A stretch of DNA of 64,000 nucleotides, from contig JAPPMF010000015.1 in NCBI GenBank assembly GCA_028819195.1, positions 163,536-227,535 of the forward strand, read 5' to 3'. Each line of letters opens with the position of its first letter. The stretch's first letter is position 1. A program made the position numbers and the translations under genes. Shown here one piece after another: positions 7,875 through 17,831 of this stretch. The stretch comes from Bin55 sp028819195 (GTDB lineage Bacteria; Pseudomonadota; Gammaproteobacteria; Pseudomonadales; Azotimanducaceae). Below the pieces are notes generated by a model. That model searched no databases. It saw only the letters and a program-made list of their open reading frames with translations, and had not been told where the DNA came from.

Positions 7875-10223
7875 GTGCCTAAGAGTATTTTTGAAACTTG
7901 TATACCGCGTGATGACATCCTAGCTGGGACAATATCTGATCAAGAGCTAGCTGCTGACCTAGCGAAAGTTGTTAAGGGGACAGCTAGTGCTGATTACGGT
8001 GATGCGACACAATTTTTTGCAAACACTTATCCAACCATTGGACTTCGTAACCTCCTTACGAGCGTATGTCGAAGAGTCAGTGGAATAGGTGGTGAGGCAG
8101 CCGCTATCTTTCGACTAGATACTTCTTACGGCGGCGGTAAAACACATGGGTTAATTGCACTTGTGCATGCGATGCGGGGAAGAGAATGCAAAGATTTAAC
8201 GAGCATCAATGAATTTGTGGACGTTGATTTATTACCGAAGAATGATGTTCATGTAGCCGCATTTACCGGAGAAAACGCAGATCCTGCAAATGGGCGTCCA
8301 ATGGGATCTGGCAAAGATTCGATTCGCGCGTTTACACCGTGGGGAGAAATCGCTTACGAGCTAGGTGGTTCGGCTGGCTACGAAACGGTTCGTGAAAGCG
8401 ACTTACAACGTGTTGCACCAGGATCGGAGACGTTGCAACTACTATTCAACGAAAGGGCCGTTCTAATCCTGTTGGACGAATTAGGAGTCTACTTATCAAA
8501 GGTTAGCGAAACGCGCAAAGGTAGGGAACAACTAATCCCCTTTTTAAGCTCATTAATTCAAGCTGTTGAAAATTCTCCAAACAGTGCCTTGGTATACACG
8601 CTAGCTATTGACCAAAAGGGGACTTCCGGAGATGCTTATTCAAAAGAAAACGAATTTATCGGCCATGAGATGGCTGAATTAGTAAGCATTTCGGGTCGAA
8701 AAGCTACGCTGCTTAATCCAACGGAGATTAACGAATACCCACACGTTCTCAAGCGGAGATTCTTTGCCTCCATAGATTTAAAAGTTGTAGACGATGTGGT
8801 CTTAGACTATCAACAACAGTGGCATAAACATCGTGAGGAGTTAGAAAGTCGGACAAGCATTTCTGAAACTGTTACCAGGTTTCAAGATTGCTACCCGTTT
8901 CATCCAGATGTGTTGGACACTCTGACAGACAAAACATTTACGATAAATAACTTTCAACGCATCCGAGGGATGCTTCGGTTACTCGGACGGACCATAACAC
9001 AGTTGTGGAAAGACAGGCCAAAGGATGCCCAGGCTATTCATTTGCACCACATTGATCTTGCTGTAGAGGAGATTAAGAGTGAGTTTATTGTTCGTATGGA
9101 ACTAAAGGAGTTTGTTCCAGCGATAGCAGCCGACATATCCGGGCCGAAGAGAAATCCAGCGCTAGCAGAACGTATCGACAAAAATACCCATCAAGACATG
9201 CTACCCTATGCAACTTACGTCGCTAGGACGATTTTTATGCACACTGTAGCTTTCAACGAAAACCTCAAAGGTCTAAGTCCGGAAAGATTGAGGTTTTCTA
9301 TTCTCAGTTCAAAAGCGGATATCAGTTTTATCGAATCTGCAAGAAAATCGTTTATCGAAGAGTCCGCATTTTTGGACGACCGTCCTAACTCTCCGATGCG
9401 TTTTGTAACTGAACCAAATTTGACTAGACTTATTCAGATTGAAGAACATAATGTAGACCCGAGTTTCGTGGGCGACCTTTTAAATGACGAAATTAGGTCA
9501 ACCTTCAAAGGTGCGTCGTTCGAAACAGTGATGTTTCCCGGGGGACCACATGACGTTTCTGACGACATCGGTTCCGATAAACCGCGCTTAGTGATCCTCA
9601 CATTCGACGCTATATCTATTGAAGATGCGGTCGAGAGGTTACCCTCCAAACTAAAGGAAATATTCGAAAAACGAAGTTCAGAGACGCAAGCACCAAGAAA
9701 ACTGCGAAATCATATTGTCTTTTTAGTTGCAGAAAAGCAAAGCATCGACGACATGAAACGACGTGCTCGTCGCAGACTAGCTCTCAATCAACTGAAAGCG
9801 CCGGAGCGTATAGGTACTTTTGCAGATCATCAACAGGCAAAGATCCACGAATTGGAGTCTAAATCGGTGTGCAATCTCACTATTGCTATTCAAACATGTT
9901 ACCGTCACATGTTTTATCCGTCAAGTGAAAGATTACCAAAAGAGAACTTGTACGTTGCGCACGCTGTGATCGAATATGCGAAATCTGCCAATACTCCAGG
10001 ATCGGGTCAAAAGCAGATCGTCCGAACACTTAAGGAGATGAAAAAACTTAGAGAACCCAATGACGAACCCGATCATCCACGGCGTACACGAGATTTAACC
10101 CCTTTGAAACGAGGAGTTATGACAACCTTAGCTTTTAGAAACGAATTCCGGGAGAATCCGACACTTCCGATGTTGATTGGAGACTCAGTTTTTCATAAAG
10201 GTATCAAATTAGGTATCGACTAG
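7875..10223 (+). CDS. DUF499 ATPase, N-terminal part (ends at in-frame TAG)
   Basis: COG1483/DUF499-type P-loop ATPase. Walker A is in DTSYGGGKTHGL (about residues 82-93) and a Walker B-like ILLDELGVYL lies near residue 196. It starts with GTG at 7875 behind GAGGG. The product has 782 residues, but family members are usually about 1000. The TAG at 10221 is followed in the same frame, without another stop, by EIFIYRQGEFLYGPGDPP and the rest of the expected C-terminus up to 10901. Either this is a nonsense mutation (for example CAG to TAG) or the stop is read through. DUF499 proteins occur next to DUF1156 methyltransferases and helicases in predicted defence loci, as here. Confidence 0.85.
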   Translation: MPKSIFETCIPRDDILAGTISDQELAADLAKVVKGTASADYGDATQFFANTYPTIGLRNLLTSVCRRVSGIGGEAAAIFRLDTSYGGGKTHGLIALVHAMRGRECKDLTSINEFVDVDLLPKNDVHVAAFTGENADPANGRPMGSGKDSIRAFTPWGEIAYELGGSAGYETVRESDLQRVAPGSETLQLLFNERAVLILLDELGVYLSKVSETRKGREQLIPFLSSLIQAVENSPNSALVYTLAIDQKGTSGDAYSKENEFIGHEMAELVSISGRKATLLNPTEINEYPHVLKRRFFASIDLKVVDDVVLDYQQQWHKHREELESRTSISETVTRFQDCYPFHPDVLDTLTDKTFTINNFQRIRGMLRLLGRTITQLWKDRPKDAQAIHLHHIDLAVEEIKSEFIVRMELKEFVPAIAADISGPKRNPALAERIDKNTHQDMLPYATYVARTIFMHTVAFNENLKGLSPERLRFSILSSKADISFIESARKSFIEESAFLDDRPNSPMRFVTEPNLTRLIQIEEHNVDPSFVGDLLNDEIRSTFKGASFETVMFPGGPHDVSDDIGSDKPRLVILTFDAISIEDAVERLPSKLKEIFEKRSSETQAPRKLRNHIVFLVAEKQSIDDMKRRARRRLALNQLKAPERIGTFADHQQAKIHELESKSVCNLTIAIQTCYRHMFYPSSERLPKENLYVAHAVIEYAKSANTPGSGQKQIVRTLKEMKKLREPNDEPDHPRRTRDLTPLKRGVMTTLAFRNEFRENPTLPMLIGDSVFHKGIKLGID

Positions 10224-10310
10224 GAGATCTTCATTTATCGTCAGGGCGAGTTTTTATACGGTCCAGGGGATCCACCCACAACCCTTGAAATCAGCGCCAC
10301 TGCTGAGGTC

Positions 10311-10901
10311 ATGACGAAAGAATACGCTGTAAAAAACGGAATTTGGCCAAGATCTACCGATATCGATCCAGAACGTAAAGACGAGACAAATGATGAAGGT
10401 GAAAGCGAAGATGAAGTCGAGGACGATTCACACAAACCGGTGGAGTTGATCGAGGAAGGTCTCTTGGGTGACGTGTTAGTTAAGATTTGGGAACAAGCTG
10501 ACTTTAAAAAGATGTCGACTATTCACAAACTTCGTATAAAAGTCTATGAAAGTAATGAACTAGTATTCCGACTTCTTAGTGTCATCGGAACAATATCTGA
10601 TGCTACCAAAGACATTAAGTTAGAAGCTAACTACAGCACTGAAAACGGAGGCGAGCTGCTCCTCGAGTACCAGGGTCCAGTTGACGAATTTGAATTCGTT
10701 CGAGAGTTTTTAGCACCGCAAATGAGATCCGGGAATTTAAGTTTAAATGCTGAAACTACAATCGAATTTACACCACCGGTGTCGGTAAGCGGGAGCAAAA
10801 AGCAGGACTTGCACTCGAAACTCACACAATTTCAATTAGGTACTGTCGAGGTTCATTTGACAGCGATCGGATCTATCGAGTCACCGAAAATCGTCGAATG
10901 A
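10311..10901 (+). CDS. DUF499 protein, C-terminal part (same frame, after TAG)
   Basis: This segment is in the same frame as the DUF499 gene and is joined to it by 87 stop-free bases after the TAG at 10221. It includes YAVKNGIWPR, an acidic linker (residues 20-45) and a mixed alpha/beta tail ending SPKIVE. As a separate gene it would start at ATG 10311, which has no clear ribosome-binding site and lies inside a conserved region. I take it to be the C-terminal third of one roughly 1007-residue protein. It overlaps the next gene's ATG as ATGA. Confidence 0.75.
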   Translation: MTKEYAVKNGIWPRSTDIDPERKDETNDEGESEDEVEDDSHKPVELIEEGLLGDVLVKIWEQADFKKMSTIHKLRIKVYESNELVFRLLSVIGTISDATKDIKLEANYSTENGGELLLEYQGPVDEFEFVREFLAPQMRSGNLSLNAETTIEFTPPVSVSGSKKQDLHSKLTQFQLGTVEVHLTAIGSIESPKIVE

Positions 10902-11359
10902 ATTTTTCTATAGTTCGTTCACTACGCTCGAGTAGTGTGAACCCTGAGTTTGAACTTCGCCTAAGCTATATTTCCACGACAGAGCGGGATATGCAAATTT
11001 GGCAACTGAAATGTCCTGCCTCGCCTCACCTCAAAAAGTCTGTCTGTCTTGCGAGTATTGGGCATCGTGAATTAGACGTAGTGGAAATCCGAATTAGAAA
11101 AGTTTTGTTGGAAAATGGTATCCATCTACCGGCTGGTCAAAATAACAATTCGATCTCTCGAATTCCTGAAGATCTAGCCCTAAAACTTACATTGCTCTTC
11201 AAGGCAATTGCCCCACTTCGAAAAGTACACAACATCAATGCAATCGCAAAGGGTATAGAAGAGATGGAGCGGGAAGAAGCAGCGTATTGGATCGGGATGG
11301 TTTTGTATCGAACCCATCCTCGGAAGGTGCTTGCAGCTCTACGTACTCTCTTTGTATAG
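10898..11359 (+). CDS. Small DUF499/DUF1156-associated protein
   Basis: A 153-residue soluble protein starting at ATG 10898, overlapping the DUF499 reading frame end by four bases. The C-terminal part is helical (EEAAYWIGMVLYRTHPRKVL). Small uncharacterised proteins (DUF3780 or similar) are commonly encoded between DUF499 and DUF1156 genes. I recognise the position more than the sequence, so the family name is uncertain. It probably acts as an accessory subunit of the methyltransferase/ATPase system. Confidence 0.6.
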   Translation: MNFSIVRSLRSSSVNPEFELRLSYISTTERDMQIWQLKCPASPHLKKSVCLASIGHRELDVVEIRIRKVLLENGIHLPAGQNNNSISRIPEDLALKLTLLFKAIAPLRKVHNINAIAKGIEEMEREEAAYWIGMVLYRTHPRKVLAALRTLFV

Positions 11360-11376
11360 TTAAACGCGAAAACACT

Positions 11377-14316
11377 ATGTTAACTCGTCCAAAAGAAGAT
11401 GCACGATTAATTGAACGGTGGTTGCCCATCGCTGCGTTAAGTGAGGAATGTGATCGTGAACGACGTTCCATGACAGCATTACCACCAACTTACTACCTTC
11501 ACGTTTGGTGGGCGAGACGTCCATTGATTCTGTCTCGCGCTGCGATTTTAGCTTCGTTCTTACCCGAAACAGCAGATCGAGAAAAGTTCATGCATGTCCT
11601 GGGAATTCATGGTGATCCAATTGCGACGAGGAAAGCTTTGGATAGAGCTAAGCGTACTGGTGACCCTCTGTTGAGCTCCAATATCTACGGTTATCAACGC
11701 GCTTTTAAGTACACGCCGACAGCGGATGAACACAACTGGATCAATAGTGAAACTACGTTGAACGATTTAGATACAGTGGTCGTACTAGATCCCACTGCGG
11801 GTGGAGGCAGTATTCCGTTTGAAGCAAATCGATTAGGCACAAACGCGCTAGCAAATGACTTAAATCCGGTTGCAACTTTAATTCTGCATGCGACCGTAAA
11901 TTGGCCTAGAATCAATGGAATCTTAGAGTACTACCAAACTCTCACTAAACGCTTCATGCAACTTGCCGAAATGAAATACGAGAATGTATTTCCAAAAACG
12001 GATTACGAGAACCTAGTAACTTCATATCTTTGGGCAAGGACGATTTCCTGTCCGTTTTGCGATGGTTTAATACCATTGTCTCCTCACTGGAGGCTCGGTC
12101 CAGACGGCATTGGTGTTCGACTCAAACCTAATCTCCAATCTGGTCCTAATTCGTCTGATCGGACTTGTTCATTTGAAATTGTTCGAAATACTCAAGATCA
12201 ATCAGGTCGTACGGTTGCGCGAGGTGATGCAATTTGTCCTTTTGACGACTGCGGTCGTGTAATAGACGGAGCTGAAGTCAAGAAACAAGCTCAGGCAGGA
12301 GAGATGGGCGACCAACTCTATGCGGTCGCTATCAAAAGACCAATCAAAACGACGACCAAGACCGGAAAGACGAGAGTCAAGTGGGTTCGTGACTATCGCG
12401 CACCAAAAATTGAAGACGACAATAGCGCAGAAATTTCAGCGATGTTGCAAAACAAGATTCCAGAGTGGGAAGCTTTAGATTATGTACCCACTGAAACTTA
12501 CAATGAAATGTTTTCTGACCGCTCACGAATTTACGGAGTTCGTTACTGGCGAGACCTATTCTCTCCTCGGCAACTTTTCTGCCACGGAACCAGTGTTGAA
12601 ATTTTTCGAGAACTCTTGCAGGAAGATCAAGCATCTGGTTCCCTCAGTGAGGTCCAAAAAGCAGCATATGGATACCTAGCTATCGCTTTGGATAAGTTTC
12701 TGGACTACAACTCACAAAAATGTATCTGGATTTCGCAAAGACAGGTTATTGGACATACTTTCACCAAGCATGACTTTTCCTTCGCTTGGTCATATGTTGA
12801 AATGGCTATACTAACTAAAGGTGGCGATTACGAGTGGGCATTCAAGAACGTTTTAAAGTGTGTTAGAGAACTGTCTGACCTTCTACAACCTAGAAACGTT
12901 GTACTTTCCCACCAAGCGCAAAAACACGATGCGTCAAACAACATTCAGGTTTCTTGTAAATCAGCTGATCGATTAGATCACGTGGCGTCAGACTCAGTCG
13001 ACCTTGTAGTAATGGATCCTCCCTACTACGATAACGTTATGTATGCAGAACTCTCGGATTTCTTCTACGTCTGGTTGAAACGAACCGCGGGATACGTCTA
13101 CCCTGATTTGTTTCGTCGTACGTTGACGGACAAGGACAACGAAGCGGTTTCAAACCCTATCAGATTCAAGGGCGAAAAATCCGTCAAAGAACTCGCAGCA
13201 AGGGACTATCAAGAGCGGATGGCCGCGATTTTCGCCGAATGTCGTCGTGTTCTGAAGACTGATGGGTTGATGACATTGATGTTTAATCATAAGGCAACAG
13301 GTGCGTGGGACGCATTAACCTCGGGTTTGATCACAGCAGGATTTCGAATCACAGCTTCATGGCCTGTAAACTCTGAAGCACCGGGCAGTTTGAATATCAA
13401 GAATAAGGCAGCTGCAAGGAGCACTATTTTGCTCGTCTGTCGACCTCGTGCAAATGCTTCACGCGAGGGAGAAGAACCTGAGTATTGGGAAGATGTGGAA
13501 TCAAAAATAGAGGACAAAGTTCGTAGCAGAGTAGCCGAATTTCAGACCTCTGGCATTCGAGGTGTAGATCTGTTCTTAGCATCCTTCGGGCCTGCACTTG
13601 AAGAATTTTCAAACCACTGGCCATTGACTAGAGGAACGCCTAGAGATCAACCTAATGCACAACAACTCAGGATCCGGGAAGCATTAGGAGACGACGCGTG
13701 GGATCCTTATGAAGTTACTCCAGAGGATGCACTCGTGGCTGCAAGGCGCGAGGTCAAACGTTGGCGCTTAGAGCAGATAACTTCAGGTGACACTGATCTA
13801 GATCCTAGCACAGCTTTCTTTGTATTCGCTTGGGATACATTCAGTTCGCCAGTCTTTCCGTTTGACGAAGCACTTCAGCTGGCTAGAAGTATGGGGGTAG
13901 ACTTGGAAGCGGACATCGTTGGTAGACTTGCGACAAAGAGTGGTCCGAACTTGACGCTTCTTGATAGCGTTACTAGAGCAGCTAAGGGTTTTCTCGGTTC
14001 GGTAACCGGAAATCGAGGGTTGATTGATAGTCTTCATCATGCGGCGAATGTAGCGAGGACGCGTTCAGTCAGTGCCGCAACTGAACTTCTGTCAGAACAT
14101 AATCTGCTTCAAAAACCTGATTTCGAAACTGCTCTAGAAGCGGTTCTGGAAGTTCTACCTCCGTCAAGTCAATTTACAAACGTTGAGCTAGATGGAGATT
14201 TAGCTGCTGCTAGTAACGATTTTGAAGCACTGTACAAAATCTGTAGATTTACAAAGGGTGGTGAGTTTAAAGAGCCGAAACAACTCGATCTATGGCGTGA
14301 TAACATAAAAGTTTAG
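11377..14316 (+). CDS. DUF1156 adenine-type DNA methyltransferase with Zn-ribbon
   Basis: A 979-residue protein of the COG1743 family. It begins with LIERWLPIAALSEECDRER and HVWWARRPL, the DUF1156 hallmark. The SAM-binding motif DPTAGGGSIPFEA lies near residues 138-150. A Zn-ribbon is formed by CPFC and CPFDDC. The catalytic motif DPPYYDNVMY lies near residue 547, the DPPY type used by N6-adenine and N4-cytosine methylases. I start it at ATG 11377 because upstream residues lie over the preceding gene. It should modify host DNA so that the PLD-SNF2 helicase and DUF499 ATPase act on unmodified DNA; that role is inferred from the family context. Confidence 0.88.
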   Translation: MLTRPKEDARLIERWLPIAALSEECDRERRSMTALPPTYYLHVWWARRPLILSRAAILASFLPETADREKFMHVLGIHGDPIATRKALDRAKRTGDPLLSSNIYGYQRAFKYTPTADEHNWINSETTLNDLDTVVVLDPTAGGGSIPFEANRLGTNALANDLNPVATLILHATVNWPRINGILEYYQTLTKRFMQLAEMKYENVFPKTDYENLVTSYLWARTISCPFCDGLIPLSPHWRLGPDGIGVRLKPNLQSGPNSSDRTCSFEIVRNTQDQSGRTVARGDAICPFDDCGRVIDGAEVKKQAQAGEMGDQLYAVAIKRPIKTTTKTGKTRVKWVRDYRAPKIEDDNSAEISAMLQNKIPEWEALDYVPTETYNEMFSDRSRIYGVRYWRDLFSPRQLFCHGTSVEIFRELLQEDQASGSLSEVQKAAYGYLAIALDKFLDYNSQKCIWISQRQVIGHTFTKHDFSFAWSYVEMAILTKGGDYEWAFKNVLKCVRELSDLLQPRNVVLSHQAQKHDASNNIQVSCKSADRLDHVASDSVDLVVMDPPYYDNVMYAELSDFFYVWLKRTAGYVYPDLFRRTLTDKDNEAVSNPIRFKGEKSVKELAARDYQERMAAIFAECRRVLKTDGLMTLMFNHKATGAWDALTSGLITAGFRITASWPVNSEAPGSLNIKNKAAARSTILLVCRPRANASREGEEPEYWEDVESKIEDKVRSRVAEFQTSGIRGVDLFLASFGPALEEFSNHWPLTRGTPRDQPNAQQLRIREALGDDAWDPYEVTPEDALVAARREVKRWRLEQITSGDTDLDPSTAFFVFAWDTFSSPVFPFDEALQLARSMGVDLEADIVGRLATKSGPNLTLLDSVTRAAKGFLGSVTGNRGLIDSLHHAANVARTRSVSAATELLSEHNLLQKPDFETALEAVLEVLPPSSQFTNVELDGDLAAASNDFEALYKICRFTKGGEFKEPKQLDLWRDNIKV

Positions 14317-14319
14317 TAA

Positions 14320-17300
14320 GTGCTGCGAAACCACACATGGAAGGCTGGGTATAGTCCGGAAAACGGTGACTTAGAAAAGATATTCTACCTCCCGGCGTTG
14401 GAGAATGCGAAGTACTACTACCGGTCTACAGGTTACTTTACTGCTACCTCACTCGCTCTCATTTCTAGAGGAATAGAAGCTCTCGTCGAAAACCAAGGAA
14501 AGATGCGGATCCTGGTTGGTTGTACTTTGGAAGAAGCCGAGATAGAAGCGATAGCAAAGGGTGAAGAATTACAGCCATTAGTTTCGAAACGACTGTCTGA
14601 AAACCAGCTAGAAGCCTCGAATCCACCAACCCAAAACGCCTTGGAGTTATTGGCTTGGATGGTGGCAAATCAATTTTTGAAAGTCAAAGTGGTTGTTCCA
14701 TTTGACTCATTGAACCAACCGATCGCAGACTATGATGCGATTTTCCATCCTAAGGAAGGCCTTATTGAAGATATCGCTGGGGATCGAATAGCATGGAACG
14801 GTAGCATGAACGAAACAGCGGCAGGTGTTAAAAGAAACTGGGAGACTATCTCGGTTTTTACTGAATGGGAAAGTAAACACCACTTCAATGAGGTAGCAAA
14901 TTCACTCGATCGAATGTGGAATGGTTCTCGTAAAGGTCAAGGACTTACTTGGAAGTCGATGGACATACCTGAGGCGTTAAAGCTAAAGTTACTGAAATTT
15001 CTCCCGAAAGACGAACAGCTCCCGAAAAGATTGCAAAGAGACTTACCGAAGCAATCTAATGATAGGAGCAAATATTGGAAACGAATCGAAGTTGCTCCAA
15101 CTTTGGCTGAAGGTGGTGAACGCGTCGGTGAGGCAACTGCGAATGTTGAGCCCTGGCAGCATCAAACTCAGACGTTTCTACGTTTGTATCGAAATTGGCC
15201 TCCGCGTATATTGATTGCCGACGAGGTAGGTCTTGGAAAGACGATCCAAGCTGGCTTGTTAATCAGGCAAGCAATACTGGCGAAAAAAGCTAAACGGATT
15301 CTGCTTTTGGTACCAAAAGCCGTCGAACGACAATGGCAGATTGAGCTACGAGAAAAATTCAATTTGAATGTACCAATCTTTGAACGAGGAAAATTCACGT
15401 GGTATGCACCTCGTTTCCCTGATCGAGAAAAAGAACAGCGAGCAAGCAACGAATTCACCATGGATCAGTCGATTTTCCTGATGTCTAGCCAGCTTGCTCG
15501 TCGACAAGACTGGGCAGATGCTCTACTACAAGCACCGTCTTGGGATCTTGTCGTTCTTGACGAGGCACATCACGCTCGTCGTCGAGCCTCAAAACGCGAA
15601 GAAGAGGATCGACCGAACGCACTTTTGAAACTAATGCGCGAATTAAAAAGTAAAACCGCCGCGCTCCTTCTGTTAACAGCCACACCCATGCAGGTGGATC
15701 CCCTTGAAGTTTGGGAACTATTAAGTTTATTAGGGCTTCCCGACGAATGGACTAGATTTCGGTTTAAGCAATATTTCGTCGACGGTAGTGAGAGCGAACC
15801 ACTAGATAAATTGAAACAGAATGTCGATCTGTTCAGAGCAACTGAAGCAAGTTACCTGAGCATGGAGAGAGGATTTGCGAAACGAGTGACAAGTCTAACA
15901 AATATAGGCTGCAATAAGGTGCTGAATGCTCTGCGGGATCAAGATAGTAAGATCCCGTTGAACCGACTAAACCCAGAAGAACGACTTGCAGCTCTGAAAT
16001 TGATCAGAAGTTGGTCTCCAATTAGACATCGCATCTCTCGGCACACCCGAGTAGTTCTTCGCAGCTACGTAGAAAAAGGAGTACTACAGCAAAAGGTCGC
16101 AAGACGGGATGTTCGTGATGTTTTTATACAGCTGTCCGACGAGGAAAGAAGGGTATATCGTGCAGTCGAGACATACATCGAAACCTCATTTAAACGGGCG
16201 GAAAAAAATGTACGAAATGCCGTAGGATTTGTTATGACCGTCTATAGAAGACGAGTAGCAAGTAGTTTCTATGCGTTGCAAGAAACCTTGGAAAGACGTT
16301 CCAAAGAATTACTGAACAGCAAAGTGACTTATGATCACGTCGAAGACGATGTAAATGACGATGAGTTAGAAGAGATTCAATCCGACGAAGAAGTCAAGAA
16401 GCTCCAGAAACAGTCTCTTGTTGCAGAGGAAATTTCTGATATATCGAAGATTCTTAGTTCAGCCTCTGCCTTACCCGCGGATAGTAAGCTGAGTACTTTA
16501 ATCAAAGAGATCGAAAACCTCAAGAACGAAAATCACCACCAAGTTATGGTTTTCACACAGTTCACCGACACAATGGATTTTCTTCGAACTCAATTATTTG
16601 AACGAGGTCTGACACAACTTTTATGTTATTCGGGGCGAGGAGGTGAAGTACCAAACAAAGATTGCACCTGGCAATCTCTTGACCGCGAACAAGCCAAAGA
16701 GAGATTTCGGATCGGTAACGTTGAAATTTTCCTTTGCACTGAAGCTGCGGCTGAAGGCCTCAACTTTCAATTCTGCGGAGCTCTAGTGAATTACGACATG
16801 CCTTGGAATCCGATGCGCGTTGAACAACGAATTGGTCGCATCGATCGGGTCGGACAGCAGTTCGATATTGTTAAAGTGATTAACCTACATTATGAAAACA
16901 CTATCGAAACTGACGTATATAGGGTATTAAGAAAACGTATCAATCTCTTTCAAGAAGTCGTCGGTCCCTTACAACCAATTCTTGCACGATTACCCGGTGA
17001 GATCAAGAAAGCAGTTCTAACTGGCGAACGTAAATCTATTGACGATATCCCAGATCAAATAGAGCAAACGCGTAATAATGCCTTAGATCTTGATACAATT
17101 GCATACAGTGAAATGGATGCTGAATCCAATAAAAGTCGACCAGCAATAGATTTCAATTATTTAGAGCGAGCGCTTGAGGACGAAACTCTACTCCCATCAG
17201 GGGTAAACGCCATTCGCAAAGGTGTTAAAGAATTTCACATCAAGGTAGGTACCCATGACACCGTTAGGGTCACGACAAATCCATCGTACTATGAAGCCCA

Positions 17301-17385
17301 TTCAGAGAACGTAGAATTGTGGTCGCCTGGGGGTACAACTTTCGAAATGGTTAAAGAACTCGTAATCAAAAAAGACGCTAGTTAG
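14320..17385 (+). CDS. PLD-domain SNF2/DEAD-like helicase
   Basis: This 1021-residue protein starts with GTG at 14320, three bases after the methyltransferase stop. Residues 1-200 resemble a phospholipase-D-like nuclease domain (AIFHPKEG and WNGSMNETAAG regions). Then come the SNF2 motifs: ADEVGLGKTIQAGLL, VLDEAHHARR and LLTATPM, followed by VMVFTQFTD, EAAAEGLNFQ and RIGRIDRVGQ of the C-terminal helicase lobe. Such fused PLD-SNF2 proteins with DUF1156 methylases occur in predicted restriction-like systems. No DUF1998 (DrmB) protein is present, so this is not canonical DISARM. Confidence 0.88.
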   Translation: MLRNHTWKAGYSPENGDLEKIFYLPALENAKYYYRSTGYFTATSLALISRGIEALVENQGKMRILVGCTLEEAEIEAIAKGEELQPLVSKRLSENQLEASNPPTQNALELLAWMVANQFLKVKVVVPFDSLNQPIADYDAIFHPKEGLIEDIAGDRIAWNGSMNETAAGVKRNWETISVFTEWESKHHFNEVANSLDRMWNGSRKGQGLTWKSMDIPEALKLKLLKFLPKDEQLPKRLQRDLPKQSNDRSKYWKRIEVAPTLAEGGERVGEATANVEPWQHQTQTFLRLYRNWPPRILIADEVGLGKTIQAGLLIRQAILAKKAKRILLLVPKAVERQWQIELREKFNLNVPIFERGKFTWYAPRFPDREKEQRASNEFTMDQSIFLMSSQLARRQDWADALLQAPSWDLVVLDEAHHARRRASKREEEDRPNALLKLMRELKSKTAALLLLTATPMQVDPLEVWELLSLLGLPDEWTRFRFKQYFVDGSESEPLDKLKQNVDLFRATEASYLSMERGFAKRVTSLTNIGCNKVLNALRDQDSKIPLNRLNPEERLAALKLIRSWSPIRHRISRHTRVVLRSYVEKGVLQQKVARRDVRDVFIQLSDEERRVYRAVETYIETSFKRAEKNVRNAVGFVMTVYRRRVASSFYALQETLERRSKELLNSKVTYDHVEDDVNDDELEEIQSDEEVKKLQKQSLVAEEISDISKILSSASALPADSKLSTLIKEIENLKNENHHQVMVFTQFTDTMDFLRTQLFERGLTQLLCYSGRGGEVPNKDCTWQSLDREQAKERFRIGNVEIFLCTEAAAEGLNFQFCGALVNYDMPWNPMRVEQRIGRIDRVGQQFDIVKVINLHYENTIETDVYRVLRKRINLFQEVVGPLQPILARLPGEIKKAVLTGERKSIDDIPDQIEQTRNNALDLDTIAYSEMDAESNKSRPAIDFNYLERALEDETLLPSGVNAIRKGVKEFHIKVGTHDTVRVTTNPSYYEAHSENVELWSPGGTTFEMVKELVIKKDAS

Positions 17386-17831
17386 ATCTCGAGAATCAAA
17401 TGAGTAGTGAATAATTGTTGGACTTATATACTTTTCAACACAAATTGAGATATGCCACTAAAGCACTACAAAGGTTTCGTGATGTGGAACGCGAGATTGA
17501 GCACGGTTTAATGAAGTTGCCTGAGTTTGATGGACGGTTTAAATATTGGGGTGCTGTATAACCAACATTCACGACACGCTTCGCCGTCAGCGCCTATATT
17601 GATATTCTTAAATTTGGGTATTTAGTTTGGTGCGAATTGTTTTCCTTGGTAGGGTAAATGAATCCTTAGCGACGGGTACCATCGCCGCAATTGCTGCTAG
17701 ACAAACCAAAACCGATCAAAAATTTCATTTGAATAGAGCAAGATACCGTTCATTGATCAACGGGTGACCAAAATACTGTACAGCAGTGCGTACTGAGTCC
17801 CATCTATCGACTGCATTCGTGAGGTCAATTT
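17386..17831. other. Spacer with short ORFs between two convergent defence modules
   Basis: No long gene is found. Three short frames look more protein-like than chance. On the plus strand, 17415-17561 (48 residues, TTG start) contains YTFQHKLRYATKALQRFRDV. Also on plus, 17630-17767 encodes 45 residues. On the minus strand, 17725-17871 encodes 48 residues ending AVQYFGHPLINERYLALFK, overlaps the end of the 936-residue gene in another frame, and lies antisense to the second frame. They may be relicts of lost genes or a frameshifted tail. No terminator with a clear T run was seen. Confidence 0.3.

Noticed and set aside
7738..7923. Small plus-strand ORF between regulator and DUF499
   Set aside because: Overlaps both genes, no ribosome-binding site, composition not convincing.
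7875..17385. Calling the operon DISARM or BREX
   Set aside because: No DUF1998 (DrmB) and no PglZ/BrxC-type proteins are present.
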